A DNA stretch of 64,000 bases from positions 225,741 through 289,740 of the forward strand of contig NZ_QFFY01000007.1 in NCBI RefSeq assembly GCF_003131205.1, given 5' to 3'. The DNA is from Occallatibacter savannae (GTDB lineage Bacteria; Acidobacteriota; Terriglobia; Terriglobales; Acidobacteriaceae). The notes under the pieces are model-generated. The model did not search any database, was not told the DNA's origin, and saw only the letters and a list, made by a program, of their open reading frames with translations. A program made the position numbers and the translations under genes. This document shows positions 41,771 to 52,302 of the stretch, one piece after another (the first letter of the stretch is position 1; each line of letters begins with the position of its first letter).

Positions 41771-44700
41771 CTACCTCTCTGTTCCCTTAACCGTGGCGGT
41801 CTGAGTTCCGAAGGAATCCGTAACCGTCAGAGTCGCTGTTCTGGTTGAAGTAGTCCCCGTGAAAACGTCCGAAGTCTGCGGCTGGAACTGCACCGTGATT
41901 ACGCACGAAGCATTTGGCGCGAGTGTCGGTAGACTACTGCACCGGGTCGCTCCGAAGGCTGGTAGTAGAGGCCTGACCGCAAAGTCTGCGGTATTTCCTG
42001 CTGTGAGTGTCCCGCCATTCGTGACAGTCAGATTCACATTACCGGTGTTCGTCAATGTGAACTGGGTTGTCGGATCGAGCACACAGAGTAGGCCTGGGCA
42101 GTTACGAGCTATCGTGTTCGGGAACGTGTACGTTGAAGGCGTGAGCGTAGCCGTCTGCACTGCCGCAACCGATGTCCCAGTTAAGCTCACCGGCGATCCA
42201 GCAACCGCGACGCTTGCACTGATCGTTACAGATCCCGTCACCGTTGTTGGGGTTGAAGGAGCAACGAATTGTACGTTGATTGTGCACGATGTTCCCGCAG
42301 CTAGCGTGGTCCCGCAAGTGCCGCCAGCCGCGGCTCGCTGGAATGGAGCCGTCACCGTGATGCTGTTGATAGCAGCAGCTGCTCCACCTCCCGAGTTGGT
42401 CAACGTCAGGGTCTGCGGCGCGCTTGTCGTCCCCACCACCGAGGTGAAACTAAGCGAAGTCGGTGAAACCGCCAGGATCGGATAGTTCGGCGGAACAAAC
42501 TTGATCGCACCCACATCCACCGTGGTCAAATTCGTCGGTTTCCGCGGCTTGCCGTAGTAGTCGAGTTGTGGCGCTGCTGTCCACGCTGCCGAAGCCGGTG
42601 GAATGTAACCGATCGCCGGCGATCCAGGGGTTAGAGACGGATCGAAGCTGAACGGAGTCGCACCGCCGGGGGTTGTCGGAACGCTCAGCGACAGCGGCCC
42701 CCAACGCAGATTGATCCAGTTGTTCCCCTCGTCCACAGTCGCAGCTGCCATCAGCGTAAACGGCGGAGCCGGAAGCGCATTCGACTCGTTGGTTCCAGGC
42801 GGCACTTCCCATCCCACATAAGCTCCGCCCGCACTCGCTTCCACCGGCGAGCGGCTGCCGTTGCAGTAGTCGGCCACCACCGTCGCGGCCGGATTATCCA
42901 GGTCGCTCGCGCCTCCTCCGTTCTCTGCAAGAGTGCCAGTGTTCGTCAGCACCGAGTAGTAAGGCGAAAGCGTAACTCCAGATAGGTGATTCGCCGGCGC
43001 CAGATCACCCCGCACACCGATATCCCAGTAGCTCGGGAGATTACTCGAGGTACTGTTGCACGCGCCTGTCGCAGTCTGACCGAGTGCTGCACTCGCCTGC
43101 CCACCTGTGAAGCTCGGGTTGTAAACAGTCACGGTATTCTGCTGATTCACAAATCCCGCTCCAAGTCCGCCCACCCCGATGATCATCGAGCGGTTCTGCC
43201 AGAACAGATCGTTGTAGAGGTACGGGATCGAGGCTTTCGTGCAGTCCGCCCCTGATCCATTTGCACCGTTTCCGGTCGGGCACTTGATCGTACCTATGCC
43301 GCCTGCAAGTTGATTCATGTTTGCGACCAAAACGGCACTGTTCATCACCGAAACCAGCCCCGCCGGTTGCGGGCAAGATTGGCTCCCGTTTGTGCAGTTC
43401 ACGCCTTGCGTGCTGGCCAGAGGTGCAAACAGCGTCTGGAACAGCACACCTGCACTCGCCGTCGAGTTATTCGACACCACCGTATTGTTCACGATCCTCG
43501 TCGCCAGCGCATCCAGCAGCGAGATACCACCGTCGTCCCAGCCCGCCACGTTGTTCGCGATGATGTTGTTCGTAACCGAAACCGCGTTCCACGGTGTTGT
43601 TGTCTGGAACGACGGTTGGCCTGAATGTCCCGGAATCAATGGCCAGTTCACGTTCGCCGGCTGACCAAAGAAGCCCGTCGGTGCGCCATTCGGGAAGTTC
43701 AACACCTCGTTCCCATTCACATGTTGCAACCTGAGTCCGCCGCCGCTCCCCGCGTCAGCCGAATTGCCCAGCAGCAGGTTGGCATTGATCACGAGGCCTG
43801 GTCCCGTTCCATCGCTTGGCGTAACTGACCCAGCAGGATCTGCAACGCAATCCTTGTCCGTAACCAAACCGCACGGCGGATCCGCATCCGGCGCGCCCAT
43901 CACGAGCAGCCCGCCGCCATTGGTAACAATCGTCGGATTCGTCGACTCGTTGAACATGATCGAGTTGTATTCGATATCGCCATCGTACGAGAGACCGATA
44001 TGCGCCACACCGGCGCCGTCACCCGTGCTCATGTTTCCGCACACCCAATTGTTGTTGAATCGGTAGTAGTCGCTTCCGTTGCAGAACGTCACGCCGCCCG
44101 CGCCTGCCGGAGTCGACGAGAACAACTCATCGCCCAGCGACGAATTCTGCGTGACCGAGTTGTGGTGCACATGCACGTCCATGTCGTAGCAGTACGGCAA
44201 CGCCGTGTTGGCCTGAACACCACGCGTATCCAGAACGCACGACCCAGGCACCGTCGTTGCTACGCCGCCCACTAGATAGGCATCCGGATGCTCGCCCTGT
44301 CCCACCGTAATCCCGCCGGATAGCGTGCCCTGATTGTTCGACACCCTGTTGTTCGCGATCTGCAGGTTATGACCCCACGCATGTACCAGAATTCCGCCGC
44401 CGCCCTGCGAGCTGTTCTTGATGCCCAATCCATCAATGCTCGACGGATTGCACAGGAAGTTGCTCGGATACGGATTCTTCCCCGTAGTGTCGGAGCAATC
44501 GGATGCCGTCAGCAATTGCGTTCCATCCGGGAACACATCCGAACCGAATGGATTCGTTCCCGTCGGGAACTTCACGCCCTTTGCGAGCACCGTGATTCCC
44601 GCACCCTCATACGCGCCCATTAGCGTCGGCTCAATCAGCTGCTCGGCAAGGTTGCCGTTCAGCGTCGCATCCCAGCCTACGGTCGCCTCTAGAGGCAGGC

Positions 44701-47700
44701 GATCTACCGAGAACTGCATCGACGAATCGCACGTCTGCGCGCCGGACGGATCGTAAGCATTGGATCCTGTAATCGGAGTTCCGTTCAACGCCAACCCGAA
44801 CAGACACACCACACGCTGCCGCCACGGATTCAGCTTGCCCGCTGGCTGCGTGTTCGCATCGATAATGCTCGTCGCCGCGCCCACACCCTGCAGTCGTACC
44901 GGCTTCCACATCAACAGCATCTCCGGGTACGTCCCAGGATCGACAATGATCAGGTCGCCCGGATTCGCCGCATCGATTGCTTTCTGGATGCCTCCGAATC
45001 CCGACGCCGTCAGAGGCGTGCCCGGCTTCACATGCGTCGGAGCGCTGCCTCCGATCGTCACCGTCACTGTGTCCACCGACTGTTTGCCGGCCGCCGTCGT
45101 AATCGAAAGCTCACCGCATTGCGCCGTCGACCCGCCATAGATTGCCTGTTGCTGCAGATTGCAGGCAGGCACGCCACTTGGGACGTTGCCCGTGATCTTC
45201 GTTCCATCCGAAGTCCAGGTAACGTTGGTCATCGGAATCCCGCCGATCGTCACGTAAGGACACGTCGTGCCGGCAACACCGTTGCAGGAATAATTCGGCC
45301 CAACTGCGAACGTCGAAAAATCTGTAGGCGTCGGCCCAAAACTATAGTGCCGCGTCACCTTCAGCTGGTTGTAGGGCGCCTTCGACGCCGACGGACCCGA
45401 GTACTCGTAGTTATCCACGAGTTGATCGCCCAGCGCCAGAATCGTGAGTGAGCCGCCCGTCTCGATCGAAGCGCTGGCTGCCGCGCCACTACCCCCGCCG
45501 GAACTGAATGAAACACTCGGTGCGCTCGTATACCCTGATCCGCCTCCCGTGACAATCACAGACGACACCTGGCCTGCAATCGGCGCCGATGCCGCGGCAG
45601 CCAGGCCGCCAGTCTGCACAGCTCCAACGAAGCTTACCGTAGGCGGCGTCGTGTAGCCGGTTCCTCCGCTGTTCAATGTAACGGACTTCACCGATTGCCC
45701 CATGTTCGCCGTTCCCGCCGCCGCACCGGACGAGAATGTAACCGTCGGTGTTCCGGTATATCCAGCTCCAGCGTTCGTGATCGTCACCGAGGACACCCGC
45801 TTGTTCAAGCTGAAAGGAATCGGCTGGAAGTTGACCGTTCCGGTCGCGTTTGTGGTCGCACCTCCTCCAGAAATCGTCACATTCACGGAAGCAAGTATCG
45901 AGTACACGCCCCCGTTCGTAATCGTGATCGACCGGACGGAGTTCGTCATGTTTGCCGTGGCCGCAGCGCCGCTTCCGCCGCCGCCGCTGAACGTGATCGT
46001 CGGCTGTGCGCTGTAGCCGCGATTCGTTGTCGGATCACCGAGATTGACTGCAGTCACCGAACCCGAAATCACCGCGCTACCCGTCGCCTGGATTCCTCCC
46101 GCCGGCGGATTTCCGAACGTCACCGATGGCGCCGAACTATACCCAGAGCCGCCATTCGTTATAGACACCGAAAGCACCGCGCCCGCTGCACCCGCCACCC
46201 AAGGTCCCTTGTTGTCGGCGGAAGCAGTGCCGGCGCCCACCGTATCTCCATCCACTTCGCTGATCGCCGGCGTCGCATCCGGATACGCGCAATCCGGGTT
46301 GTTATACCCGCCCGCAAACGCCGCCGTCGGAACAACCGGCGTGTCGAAGTACCCAGTCTGCGCCGGCATGAATGGCAGCTCGTAGCAGAATTGGCTGTAT
46401 CCATCCTGGAACAACGGATCCGTGACCATCGTCCCGTTCGGACCAGCCACCGGGCCCGCATCGTTCATGCAGCCCACCATCATCGTCGGCCCGTAGCCCG
46501 TCGGGTTCGGCGGATTCACCTCCCACGTCGAGTAGCTCAGCCCGTTATACGCACCCCATGCATCCGAGTACACGCGGGTGATCTCATTCCCCGCCCAATC
46601 CTTGAACGAAACCGGCAGATACGCCGGGCCGTACTTCTCGCCAAATTGCGGAGAGTACGGATCGAACTCCGCCGTAAAGTCGTCCGTGATCACACCGGTA
46701 AAGTGCGATGCAGCGTGCGTCTCCGTGAAGATGTAGAACTTCGCCAGCGCAGAGGTCTGGTCCTGGAGATTTACTTCCTTGCGATCGCACAGGTGCCGCG
46801 TCGCGCCCGCAAATGGAGCCACTTCGTTCGAACCCGGGAAGAGGCTGATGTAATCAGGAACAATGTGCTCGGCGCCCACGCACGGCCAGTAGGTCTCCAC
46901 GTTGCCGGTATCAGCTTCCTTGCTGGGGAAAGTGGTCCGCCCCAGATCCGTCGTCGAGTTCTGTCCGTTGTTCGAGTTATACGCATCCAGCAGCGTCGCT
47001 TGGTCCGGCAGAATGAACACCGACCCCAGTCCACCAAACTGCTGCGTCGCTGGAGCAATGTAGTTGTCCCCGATCAGGATGTTCTTGTCCTCTTCTTTGA
47101 CAAGCTCATACCCCTCCGGAACCACAACCTCGACTACATACTTGCCATCCGGCAGCATCGGCGTACCGGCTCGATAAGGATCGTAGTTAGGACTCGTCGG
47201 ATCGGTCGAGCTCGGGTTAGCGATGCACACGTTAGGATCGCAGTTCGTCCCTGTCGGCTTGCCCGTCACCGGATCGATCGACGTAACGCTCGGGAAGCTG
47301 TACATGCCGTCATACGGCGCCGGCTGCAACTGGTTCCAGTTGTGCATGCCGTCATAGCACTTGAACTCCGACTGATACGGCAGCGCATGCGTCACCGTTC
47401 CGTTGTCATAAAGATCGAGGTACTGCGGCTGGCCCTTCAACGCGAACCAGAAGTACGGGTCCGCCAGCAGCGTCCCATCGGTGCCCTGCCCCGGGCAGTT
47501 CATGTTCGGCTTGCCGTCGCTGCGGAATCCTTGAGCCCAATCATCGAAGCTGGTTGTCTCCGTGTGGTCCACCAGCGTCAGTGTTGACGTTACGCCGTCT
47601 TTGGCCACTCCCTTTTGGTAGAGGTTGATCCTCACATGCGGCACCAGCGGCTCCCAGCTCAGCTGCAGCAGCAGCGTGGGATCATCGAACGGCCGCGTCG

Positions 47701-50700
47701 ACGCGTACACCACGTGTCCGTGGATGCCGCCGTTCTCCCCATCCGCAAACGGCTTCTTGCCGAACTCGAGGAAGTTGTTCTGCCCGGAGTATCCCTGCCA
47801 TCCGTACGAGTTCACCCAGGCCGGATCAATGCGGCCCGTGGACATCGTGCTCGTACCGGTACCCGCCCCAACACTCGGCTTCGGCCCCTTGGCAATCGAT
47901 TCACCGTTGCAGTCCGCAGTATCCGACATCGAGCAATACACGGCGCCCGGAACAGACAGATCGCTCGGCAGCGGATTCGGTTCGAACGTGTTCGCCAGAT
48001 TGGCCGCGATCGACGAAGTGCCGCACGGCTTCGGCGCTGACGAATCCGTCAGCGACGATGTCGCACAAGCCTTCCCGCCTGGAGTGCTGCCATCCACCGG
48101 ACCGCCCGCGTCGTACACCACGTGCGTCCCCGTGTTCTTGAACCGTGTCGAATCGGTTTCAATCACATACCAGTTGAAGAGCGGAAACACCTCATTGAAT
48201 CCGGCGTACCCGTTGAGGTCCGTGTTGTTGAAGTTCGAGAAGCTGCCGTCGCGGAAACGGATGTTCGTATCCACAAAAGGCAGTCCGGGCTTCTTGTCGG
48301 TGGAAACGCCGCTGAAGTCCGTGTCAAGGAACGTGCGCGTATAGATATTCGACTGCCACTGATGCACAGCTATCTCGCGCATGTCGATGCCCAGCGAACC
48401 CGTCGCAGTCGCTGTTGCAGTCGTACCGCCGGATGTTGACGTAGGCGGCGGTGCAATCGTCACCGTCGGAGCGGAGGTATACCCAGCGCCGAAATCGGTG
48501 AACGTTATCCCGGTCACGACACCGTTGTCGACCGTAGCTACGGCCGTTGCCTGTCTGCATGTTGCCGTCCCCAGCGGGCTGCAGGACGGGGCCGTGACAG
48601 TGACAACAGGAGCCGCTGTGTAACCCGCTCCTCCGCTCACCAGATCACCAACCGCACCTGTCCCCAGACCCACCGGAGTCGTGATGCCGTCCACCACCTG
48701 GTCGTTCCACTGATCGAACGTCGTCACCTTCCAGTTGCCCGGCGGAATCCCGGTAAACTCGAAATTCCCATCCCCATCGCACTTCGTGAATCCGAACTCA
48801 GCTCCATCCGGATCGCCGATGCTCACATAGCACTGTGTAAACGAGTACGAGTCGTGCGTGCCGCTGCCATACAGCCGCTCATCGGGCGTGCGGCTCATGC
48901 GCGCTGTCGTGATGTGTCCCTTCACTTCATGCGTGCAATCCGTAGCCGTCTTGCACATGTCGGTCAGGCGCGCGTTGATGATCTTCGGATTCGCAAACCC
49001 GATCGTAACGTGATATCCCGCAGGTCCGAACTCCTGGAAATATCCGGGCTCGCCGATACGCATGAACGAGTCGTGAGCCTTCTGTCCGTCCAGCGTGTTC
49101 GTCTGCAGCCACTCCTCACCGGCTGCGATCCGGCTCGCACCCGGATTCGCAATCACGCCATAACGGCCCTGGTAGAGGTTCTTCACCAGCGCCTGGCCGG
49201 CCAGCGGCGAAAGCGTGCTGCCGTCCGATTCGTACTTCGGGCAGGTCACAATCATGCCCGTGATGCCCATCTGCGATCCATCGCCCGTCGTCGTGTTCTT
49301 GGTAATCTGCGGCGAAATGGGGCAGGCATCCAGCGTCGACACCGGATCAATCGTTCCCGCCAGCGCATTGCTCAGCGGCATGTTGAACATGTCGTACGTC
49401 GGCGTACCCGTTGCATCTCCCGTACCGCCCGCATCGTCCGCAAGCGTGATCTGGAATCCGCCCAATCCCGGCTCATCCGGCGACAACACATCGATACCGC
49501 CGCCCGCGTCGTGCTCGCCGTTCAGCGGATAGTCATCTTCAAACACAAATACCGAGAGCGTCGCCGGTGGATACGGGCTTGGCTCCGTATACACCGTGAT
49601 CGACTGGCCGCTGTCATGCGTTCCCTTCGCAATCGGTGCACCGCCCATGCCGTGTCCGCAGCTGCCCGCCTTTACGCCTGCAGCCGAGCAATCCGGCGTG
49701 CCCGCATACCCCGCGATGAAGGGCTGCGCTGCATCTCCCGGCAGCACTGACAAATAGTAGCGCTTGTTTGGATCGAGACAATGCGCGGTATCCACCAGAC
49801 CAGCGCCGCACAACGGCACATCTCCCGGGCCCGAAGGGCTCGATGTGGCGGCCGTCTTTCCCAGCACAGTCTGATTGGCTCCGCACGAAAGATCGCCCGT
49901 GCAGCCGGTCGCAATCACCGGCATGAAGCTCGTATGGAAGTTCGTCCCAAAGTTCGGAACCACGCCCGTCCCGGCCCCTGGGCATCCAGCCGGCGGCGGA
50001 TTCGTCGTGCACTTCGGATCGACAAAGAACGTCCGATCCTCTTCGAGTATCCAACGGTAATCCGTGATCGTCGTCTTCCTGTCCGATCCATCCAGAACAG
50101 TGACATTCAGCCCGCTACCCTGCGGGAAGTTCACCGTGATGGTCACCGGAGATCCAACCGTTCCTTGCGCGTTCTGTGGCGAGAACATGAAGGTGTAAGG
50201 CCCTGGACCTGCCACCGCCGCCCTGAACGCACCGCTCGCATCAACAGAAATGGTGCCCGCGAAATTCTTCACGGAACCTGGCGAAACCGACAGCGGATAC
50301 CCTGCTCCGTCTTTGCAACCGGTCAATACGCCAGGAGCGCTCACCTTGATCGTCTTTGAAGTCGCGGCATTGAACGTAAGCGCCGGACACGAGATCCCGC
50401 CCGCGCTCTCGATCGCGTCCGCGTTCAGAGTCACAGTGGCGCAAGCTGCTCCTGTCGTCGCGCCGTTACCGCAATAAGTGAATGAGTCGGAGAAGCTGGA
50501 GTAATTGCTTGCCGTCGTCGCAGGCCAGTCAGAGTTCGGCTGATACTTGAACGTACCGTCCGCGTTGAGCGTCACAGTCCCGTGTTGAGGAGCAGTCCCG
50601 CCCGCCTGTATCTGCACTCCATAGATGTTTACGTCGTTCGCGATCACGCCCTTGCTCGGGTCGGAGATCGTCAGCGTCTGACCTGCAATCACAGCGTTAT

Positions 50701-52288
50701 AGATGTCGTTATTCGCTTTCGCCGTGCCTCCACCCGGTGCCGCAGGCGCACCGGCCCCATTCACCCCGATGTACGCAAGCATGCCCGCATCGCGTGCAAT
50801 CGCATTCCCCGAGAGACTCAATTCGCGGTCGTACACCGGAACCGCCGGCGCACTCCCATTGTTGACAGCCGGCGCATCGATCATCACATCGTACGTTTTG
50901 CCTGCCGCCATGAACACTTCGCTCTGGATGCGCTGCACGCCCGGCAGCGGATTCCCGTCCTCTGCAACCAGCCCAAACCCGCTCTTGCCACCAATCGTCG
51001 AGCCCACCAGCGCAGGCACGTGCATCCTCAAGCCCGCATTCACCAGGCGAACGAGGACGTTTCCAGAAACCGGCGCACCTGTGCTCCCTGCCGGAGTCGC
51101 AGCGAAAACCGACTTCGCCGCATTCGTCTTGTCGAACGCAACGCCATTGATGTTGTAGTACCGCGGCGAATAGTTCACCACCGGCGGATAGCACGCCGTC
51201 GCTCCGCCGCTGCACTTCGCCATACTCGGCGTCAGCGCAAGAATCGAACTCGCTGTTGCGTCGATCCCTGGGGTGTCGTTCGGATCGCGCGTGATCGTGA
51301 CCGTTGGCGCGACCGTGTAGCTTCCAGGCTCGTTGGGAGTGATATCGATTTCCGTGACTTGGCCGAAGGTAGGACTCGTCTTATCCGTGTCGATGACCGC
51401 CGTCGCGGACGCAGGATTCTGGACCGCAGGACTGAATGAAACCTTTGGAGCGATGGTGTAGTTAGAGCCTGGATTGATCACATTGATCTGCGCAACCGGC
51501 CCGCCATGTTGCACCCCGTATGTCGCGCTCTCATTAAATCCCGGCGTATTCACTGCTGCGCTCACCGCATTATTCTGCGCAGGGTCAATCTCTCCAAAAA
51601 TCAGCGGCACCTCCGCGTTGTAGCTCACGTTGCTGTACGCGGTGCCGGGCGATGTTGACGTGGCAGGCTGCGTTACAACCACCACTCCGTACAATCCCAT
51701 CGCAACCTGAATACCCGGATGCGTGCCCGATTCCAGCAGATACGTTCCAGGCTGCATGGCCTTCCATGTGAGTGCCTTCACCGCCGTTGCGGGCGTCACT
51801 TCGGTGCCGAACGATCTCACTCTTGGCCCCTGAGCCGGCGGAGTGAACACCGGACCCGTATTCGCAATTGGCCACGTCGTTCCCTGGTCATCATGAACAG
51901 GGCTTGCCACACTCTTCGGACTGCCAAGTCCGCCACCGAGTTGACCAACGATCACCAGCGAGGTCGGAACCGGGCCACCTGCGAAAATCAGCCTGTCACT
52001 CAGATTGATCTGCAGCGTATCGCCGCTCGGAACCGTAATCACAACCGGCGACCACCCTGCACCCGCATTCGGGTTCGCCGCCCTGCAACTTGCCGGCGAA
52101 CTCGGCACGGGCACGCCGCACGAGTATCCCCACATCGGCACAACCGACCCATCCGGCAGTACAGCCGTGCTCGGGCCCGCCGTAAGGTTGATCTGGTCCT
52201 GCGCCATCGCGCCGACCGCGCCCGCAAGAAGAACAGAAGCTCCGATAACCGCGGTTCTCAGACGTTCATTGAGTCTCATGGCCTGCAT
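41771..52288 (-). CDS. Giant exported multidomain surface protein (3505 residues) with cupredoxin-like N-terminus
   Basis: ATG at 52288 with AAGGAG 7 bp upstream; signal peptide ends near residue 29 (AGAVGAMAQ). Domains by eye: cupredoxin-like at 30-215, where the place of the copper HCH loop reads GTYLLESGTHPGIQVAMGLYG, so the usual ligands are missing; a second cupredoxin-like part near 375-490; a VCBS/cadherin-like repeat near 525-620; Cna-B/SdrD-like domains from about 735, with VFEDDYPLNGEHDAGGGIDV near 910; Gly-rich Y-T-xAPxV repeats near 265-345, 1212-1283 and 2030-2283; a right-handed beta-helix from about 2430 (IQKAIDAANPGDLIIVDPG) to 3080; and two Ig-like choice-of-anchor/ASPM-type domains from 3266 to the end. 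Probably a secreted or surface-bound adhesin-like scaffold acting with the two oxidase-like proteins encoded upstream. Confidence 0.85.
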   Translation of the reverse strand: MQAMRLNERLRTAVIGASVLLAGAVGAMAQDQINLTAGPSTAVLPDGSVVPMWGYSCGVPVPSSPASCRAANPNAGAGWSPVVITVPSGDTLQINLSDRLIFAGGPVPTSLVIVGQLGGGLGSPKSVASPVHDDQGTTWPIANTGPVFTPPAQGPRVRSFGTEVTPATAVKALTWKAMQPGTYLLESGTHPGIQVAMGLYGVVVVTQPATSTSPGTAYSNVSYNAEVPLIFGEIDPAQNNAVSAAVNTPGFNESATYGVQHGGPVAQINVINPGSNYTIAPKVSFSPAVQNPASATAVIDTDKTSPTFGQVTEIDITPNEPGSYTVAPTVTITRDPNDTPGIDATASSILALTPSMAKCSGGATACYPPVVNYSPRYYNINGVAFDKTNAAKSVFAATPAGSTGAPVSGNVLVRLVNAGLRMHVPALVGSTIGGKSGFGLVAEDGNPLPGVQRIQSEVFMAAGKTYDVMIDAPAVNNGSAPAVPVYDRELSLSGNAIARDAGMLAYIGVNGAGAPAAPGGGTAKANNDIYNAVIAGQTLTISDPSKGVIANDVNIYGVQIQAGGTAPQHGTVTLNADGTFKYQPNSDWPATTASNYSSFSDSFTYCGNGATTGAACATVTLNADAIESAGGISCPALTFNAATSKTIKVSAPGVLTGCKDGAGYPLSVSPGSVKNFAGTISVDASGAFRAAVAGPGPYTFMFSPQNAQGTVGSPVTITVNFPQGSGLNVTVLDGSDRKTTITDYRWILEEDRTFFVDPKCTTNPPPAGCPGAGTGVVPNFGTNFHTSFMPVIATGCTGDLSCGANQTVLGKTAATSSPSGPGDVPLCGAGLVDTAHCLDPNKRYYLSVLPGDAAQPFIAGYAGTPDCSAAGVKAGSCGHGMGGAPIAKGTHDSGQSITVYTEPSPYPPATLSVFVFEDDYPLNGEHDAGGGIDVLSPDEPGLGGFQITLADDAGGTGDATGTPTYDMFNMPLSNALAGTIDPVSTLDACPISPQITKNTTTGDGSQMGITGMIVTCPKYESDGSTLSPLAGQALVKNLYQGRYGVIANPGASRIAAGEEWLQTNTLDGQKAHDSFMRIGEPGYFQEFGPAGYHVTIGFANPKIINARLTDMCKTATDCTHEVKGHITTARMSRTPDERLYGSGTHDSYSFTQCYVSIGDPDGAEFGFTKCDGDGNFEFTGIPPGNWKVTTFDQWNDQVVDGITTPVGLGTGAVGDLVSGGAGYTAAPVVTVTAPSCSPLGTATCRQATAVATVDNGVVTGITFTDFGAGYTSAPTVTIAPPPTSTSGGTTATATATGSLGIDMREIAVHQWQSNIYTRTFLDTDFSGVSTDKKPGLPFVDTNIRFRDGSFSNFNNTDLNGYAGFNEVFPLFNWYVIETDSTRFKNTGTHVVYDAGGPVDGSTPGGKACATSSLTDSSAPKPCGTSSIAANLANTFEPNPLPSDLSVPGAVYCSMSDTADCNGESIAKGPKPSVGAGTGTSTMSTGRIDPAWVNSYGWQGYSGQNNFLEFGKKPFADGENGGIHGHVVYASTRPFDDPTLLLQLSWEPLVPHVRINLYQKGVAKDGVTSTLTLVDHTETTSFDDWAQGFRSDGKPNMNCPGQGTDGTLLADPYFWFALKGQPQYLDLYDNGTVTHALPYQSEFKCYDGMHNWNQLQPAPYDGMYSFPSVTSIDPVTGKPTGTNCDPNVCIANPSSTDPTSPNYDPYRAGTPMLPDGKYVVEVVVPEGYELVKEEDKNILIGDNYIAPATQQFGGLGSVFILPDQATLLDAYNSNNGQNSTTDLGRTTFPSKEADTGNVETYWPCVGAEHIVPDYISLFPGSNEVAPFAGATRHLCDRKEVNLQDQTSALAKFYIFTETHAASHFTGVITDDFTAEFDPYSPQFGEKYGPAYLPVSFKDWAGNEITRVYSDAWGAYNGLSYSTWEVNPPNPTGYGPTMMVGCMNDAGPVAGPNGTMVTDPLFQDGYSQFCYELPFMPAQTGYFDTPVVPTAAFAGGYNNPDCAYPDATPAISEVDGDTVGAGTASADNKGPWVAGAAGAVLSVSITNGGSGYSSAPSVTFGNPPAGGIQATGSAVISGSVTAVNLGDPTTNRGYSAQPTITFSGGGGSGAAATANMTNSVRSITITNGGVYSILASVNVTISGGGATTNATGTVNFQPIPFSLNKRVSSVTITNAGAGYTGTPTVTFSSGAAAGTANMGQSVKSVTLNSGGTGYTTPPTVSFVGAVQTGGLAAAASAPIAGQVSSVIVTGGGSGYTSAPSVSFSSGGGSGAAASASIETGGSLTILALGDQLVDNYEYSGPSASKAPYNQLKVTRHYSFGPTPTDFSTFAVGPNYSCNGVAGTTCPYVTIGGIPMTNVTWTSDGTKITGNVPSGVPACNLQQQAIYGGSTAQCGELSITTAAGKQSVDTVTVTIGGSAPTHVKPGTPLTASGFGGIQKAIDAANPGDLIIVDPGTYPEMLLMWKPVRLQGVGAATSIIDANTQPAGKLNPWRQRVVCLFGLALNGTPITGSNAYDPSGAQTCDSSMQFSVDRLPLEATVGWDATLNGNLAEQLIEPTLMGAYEGAGITVLAKGVKFPTGTNPFGSDVFPDGTQLLTASDCSDTTGKNPYPSNFLCNPSSIDGLGIKNSSQGGGGILVHAWGHNLQIANNRVSNNQGTLSGGITVGQGEHPDAYLVGGVATTVPGSCVLDTRGVQANTALPYCYDMDVHVHHNSVTQNSSLGDELFSSTPAGAGGVTFCNGSDYYRFNNNWVCGNMSTGDGAGVAHIGLSYDGDIEYNSIMFNESTNPTIVTNGGGLLVMGAPDADPPCGLVTDKDCVADPAGSVTPSDGTGPGLVINANLLLGNSADAGSGGGLRLQHVNGNEVLNFPNGAPTGFFGQPANVNWPLIPGHSGQPSFQTTTPWNAVSVTNNIIANNVAGWDDGGISLLDALATRIVNNTVVSNNSTASAGVLFQTLFAPLASTQGVNCTNGSQSCPQPAGLVSVMNSAVLVANMNQLAGGIGTIKCPTGNGANGSGADCTKASIPYLYNDLFWQNRSMIIGVGGLGAGFVNQQNTVTVYNPSFTGGQASAALGQTATGACNSTSSNLPSYWDIGVRGDLAPANHLSGVTLSPYYSVLTNTGTLAENGGGASDLDNPAATVVADYCNGSRSPVEASAGGAYVGWEVPPGTNESNALPAPPFTLMAAATVDEGNNWINLRWGPLSLSVPTTPGGATPFSFDPSLTPGSPAIGYIPPASAAWTAAPQLDYYGKPRKPTNLTTVDVGAIKFVPPNYPILAVSPTSLSFTSVVGTTSAPQTLTLTNSGGGAAAAINSITVTAPFQRAAAGGTCGTTLAAGTSCTINVQFVAPSTPTTVTGSVTISASVAVAGSPVSLTGTSVAAVQTATLTPSTYTFPNTIARNCPGLLCVLDPTTQFTLTNTGNVNLTVTNGGTLTAGNTADFAVRPLLPAFGATRCSSLPTLAPNASCVITVQFQPQTSDVFTGTTSTRTATLTVTDSFGTQTATVKGTER
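45440..46200 (-). repeat. Gly-rich repeat region inside the giant protein (six to seven units)
   Basis: In the giant protein's frame this stretch encodes imperfect units of about 38 residues of the form VxSVxVTxGGSGYTSAPSVSFSSGGGSGAAAxA, for example NGGSGYSSAPSVTFG, NAGAGYTGTPTVTFSSG, SGGTGYTTPPTVSFVG and GGGSGYTSAPSVSFSSG. Similar single units occur near 48440-48650 and 51240-51500. They are likely beta-strand spacer modules. Boundaries are approximate. Confidence 0.7.
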
Positions 52289-52302
52289 CTCTGTTCTCCT
52301 TG

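Noticed and set aside
45695..47587. 630-codon Arg/His-rich frame on the plus strand
   Set aside because: Antisense shadow of the giant protein gene, with no family motif and biased composition typical of shadow frames.
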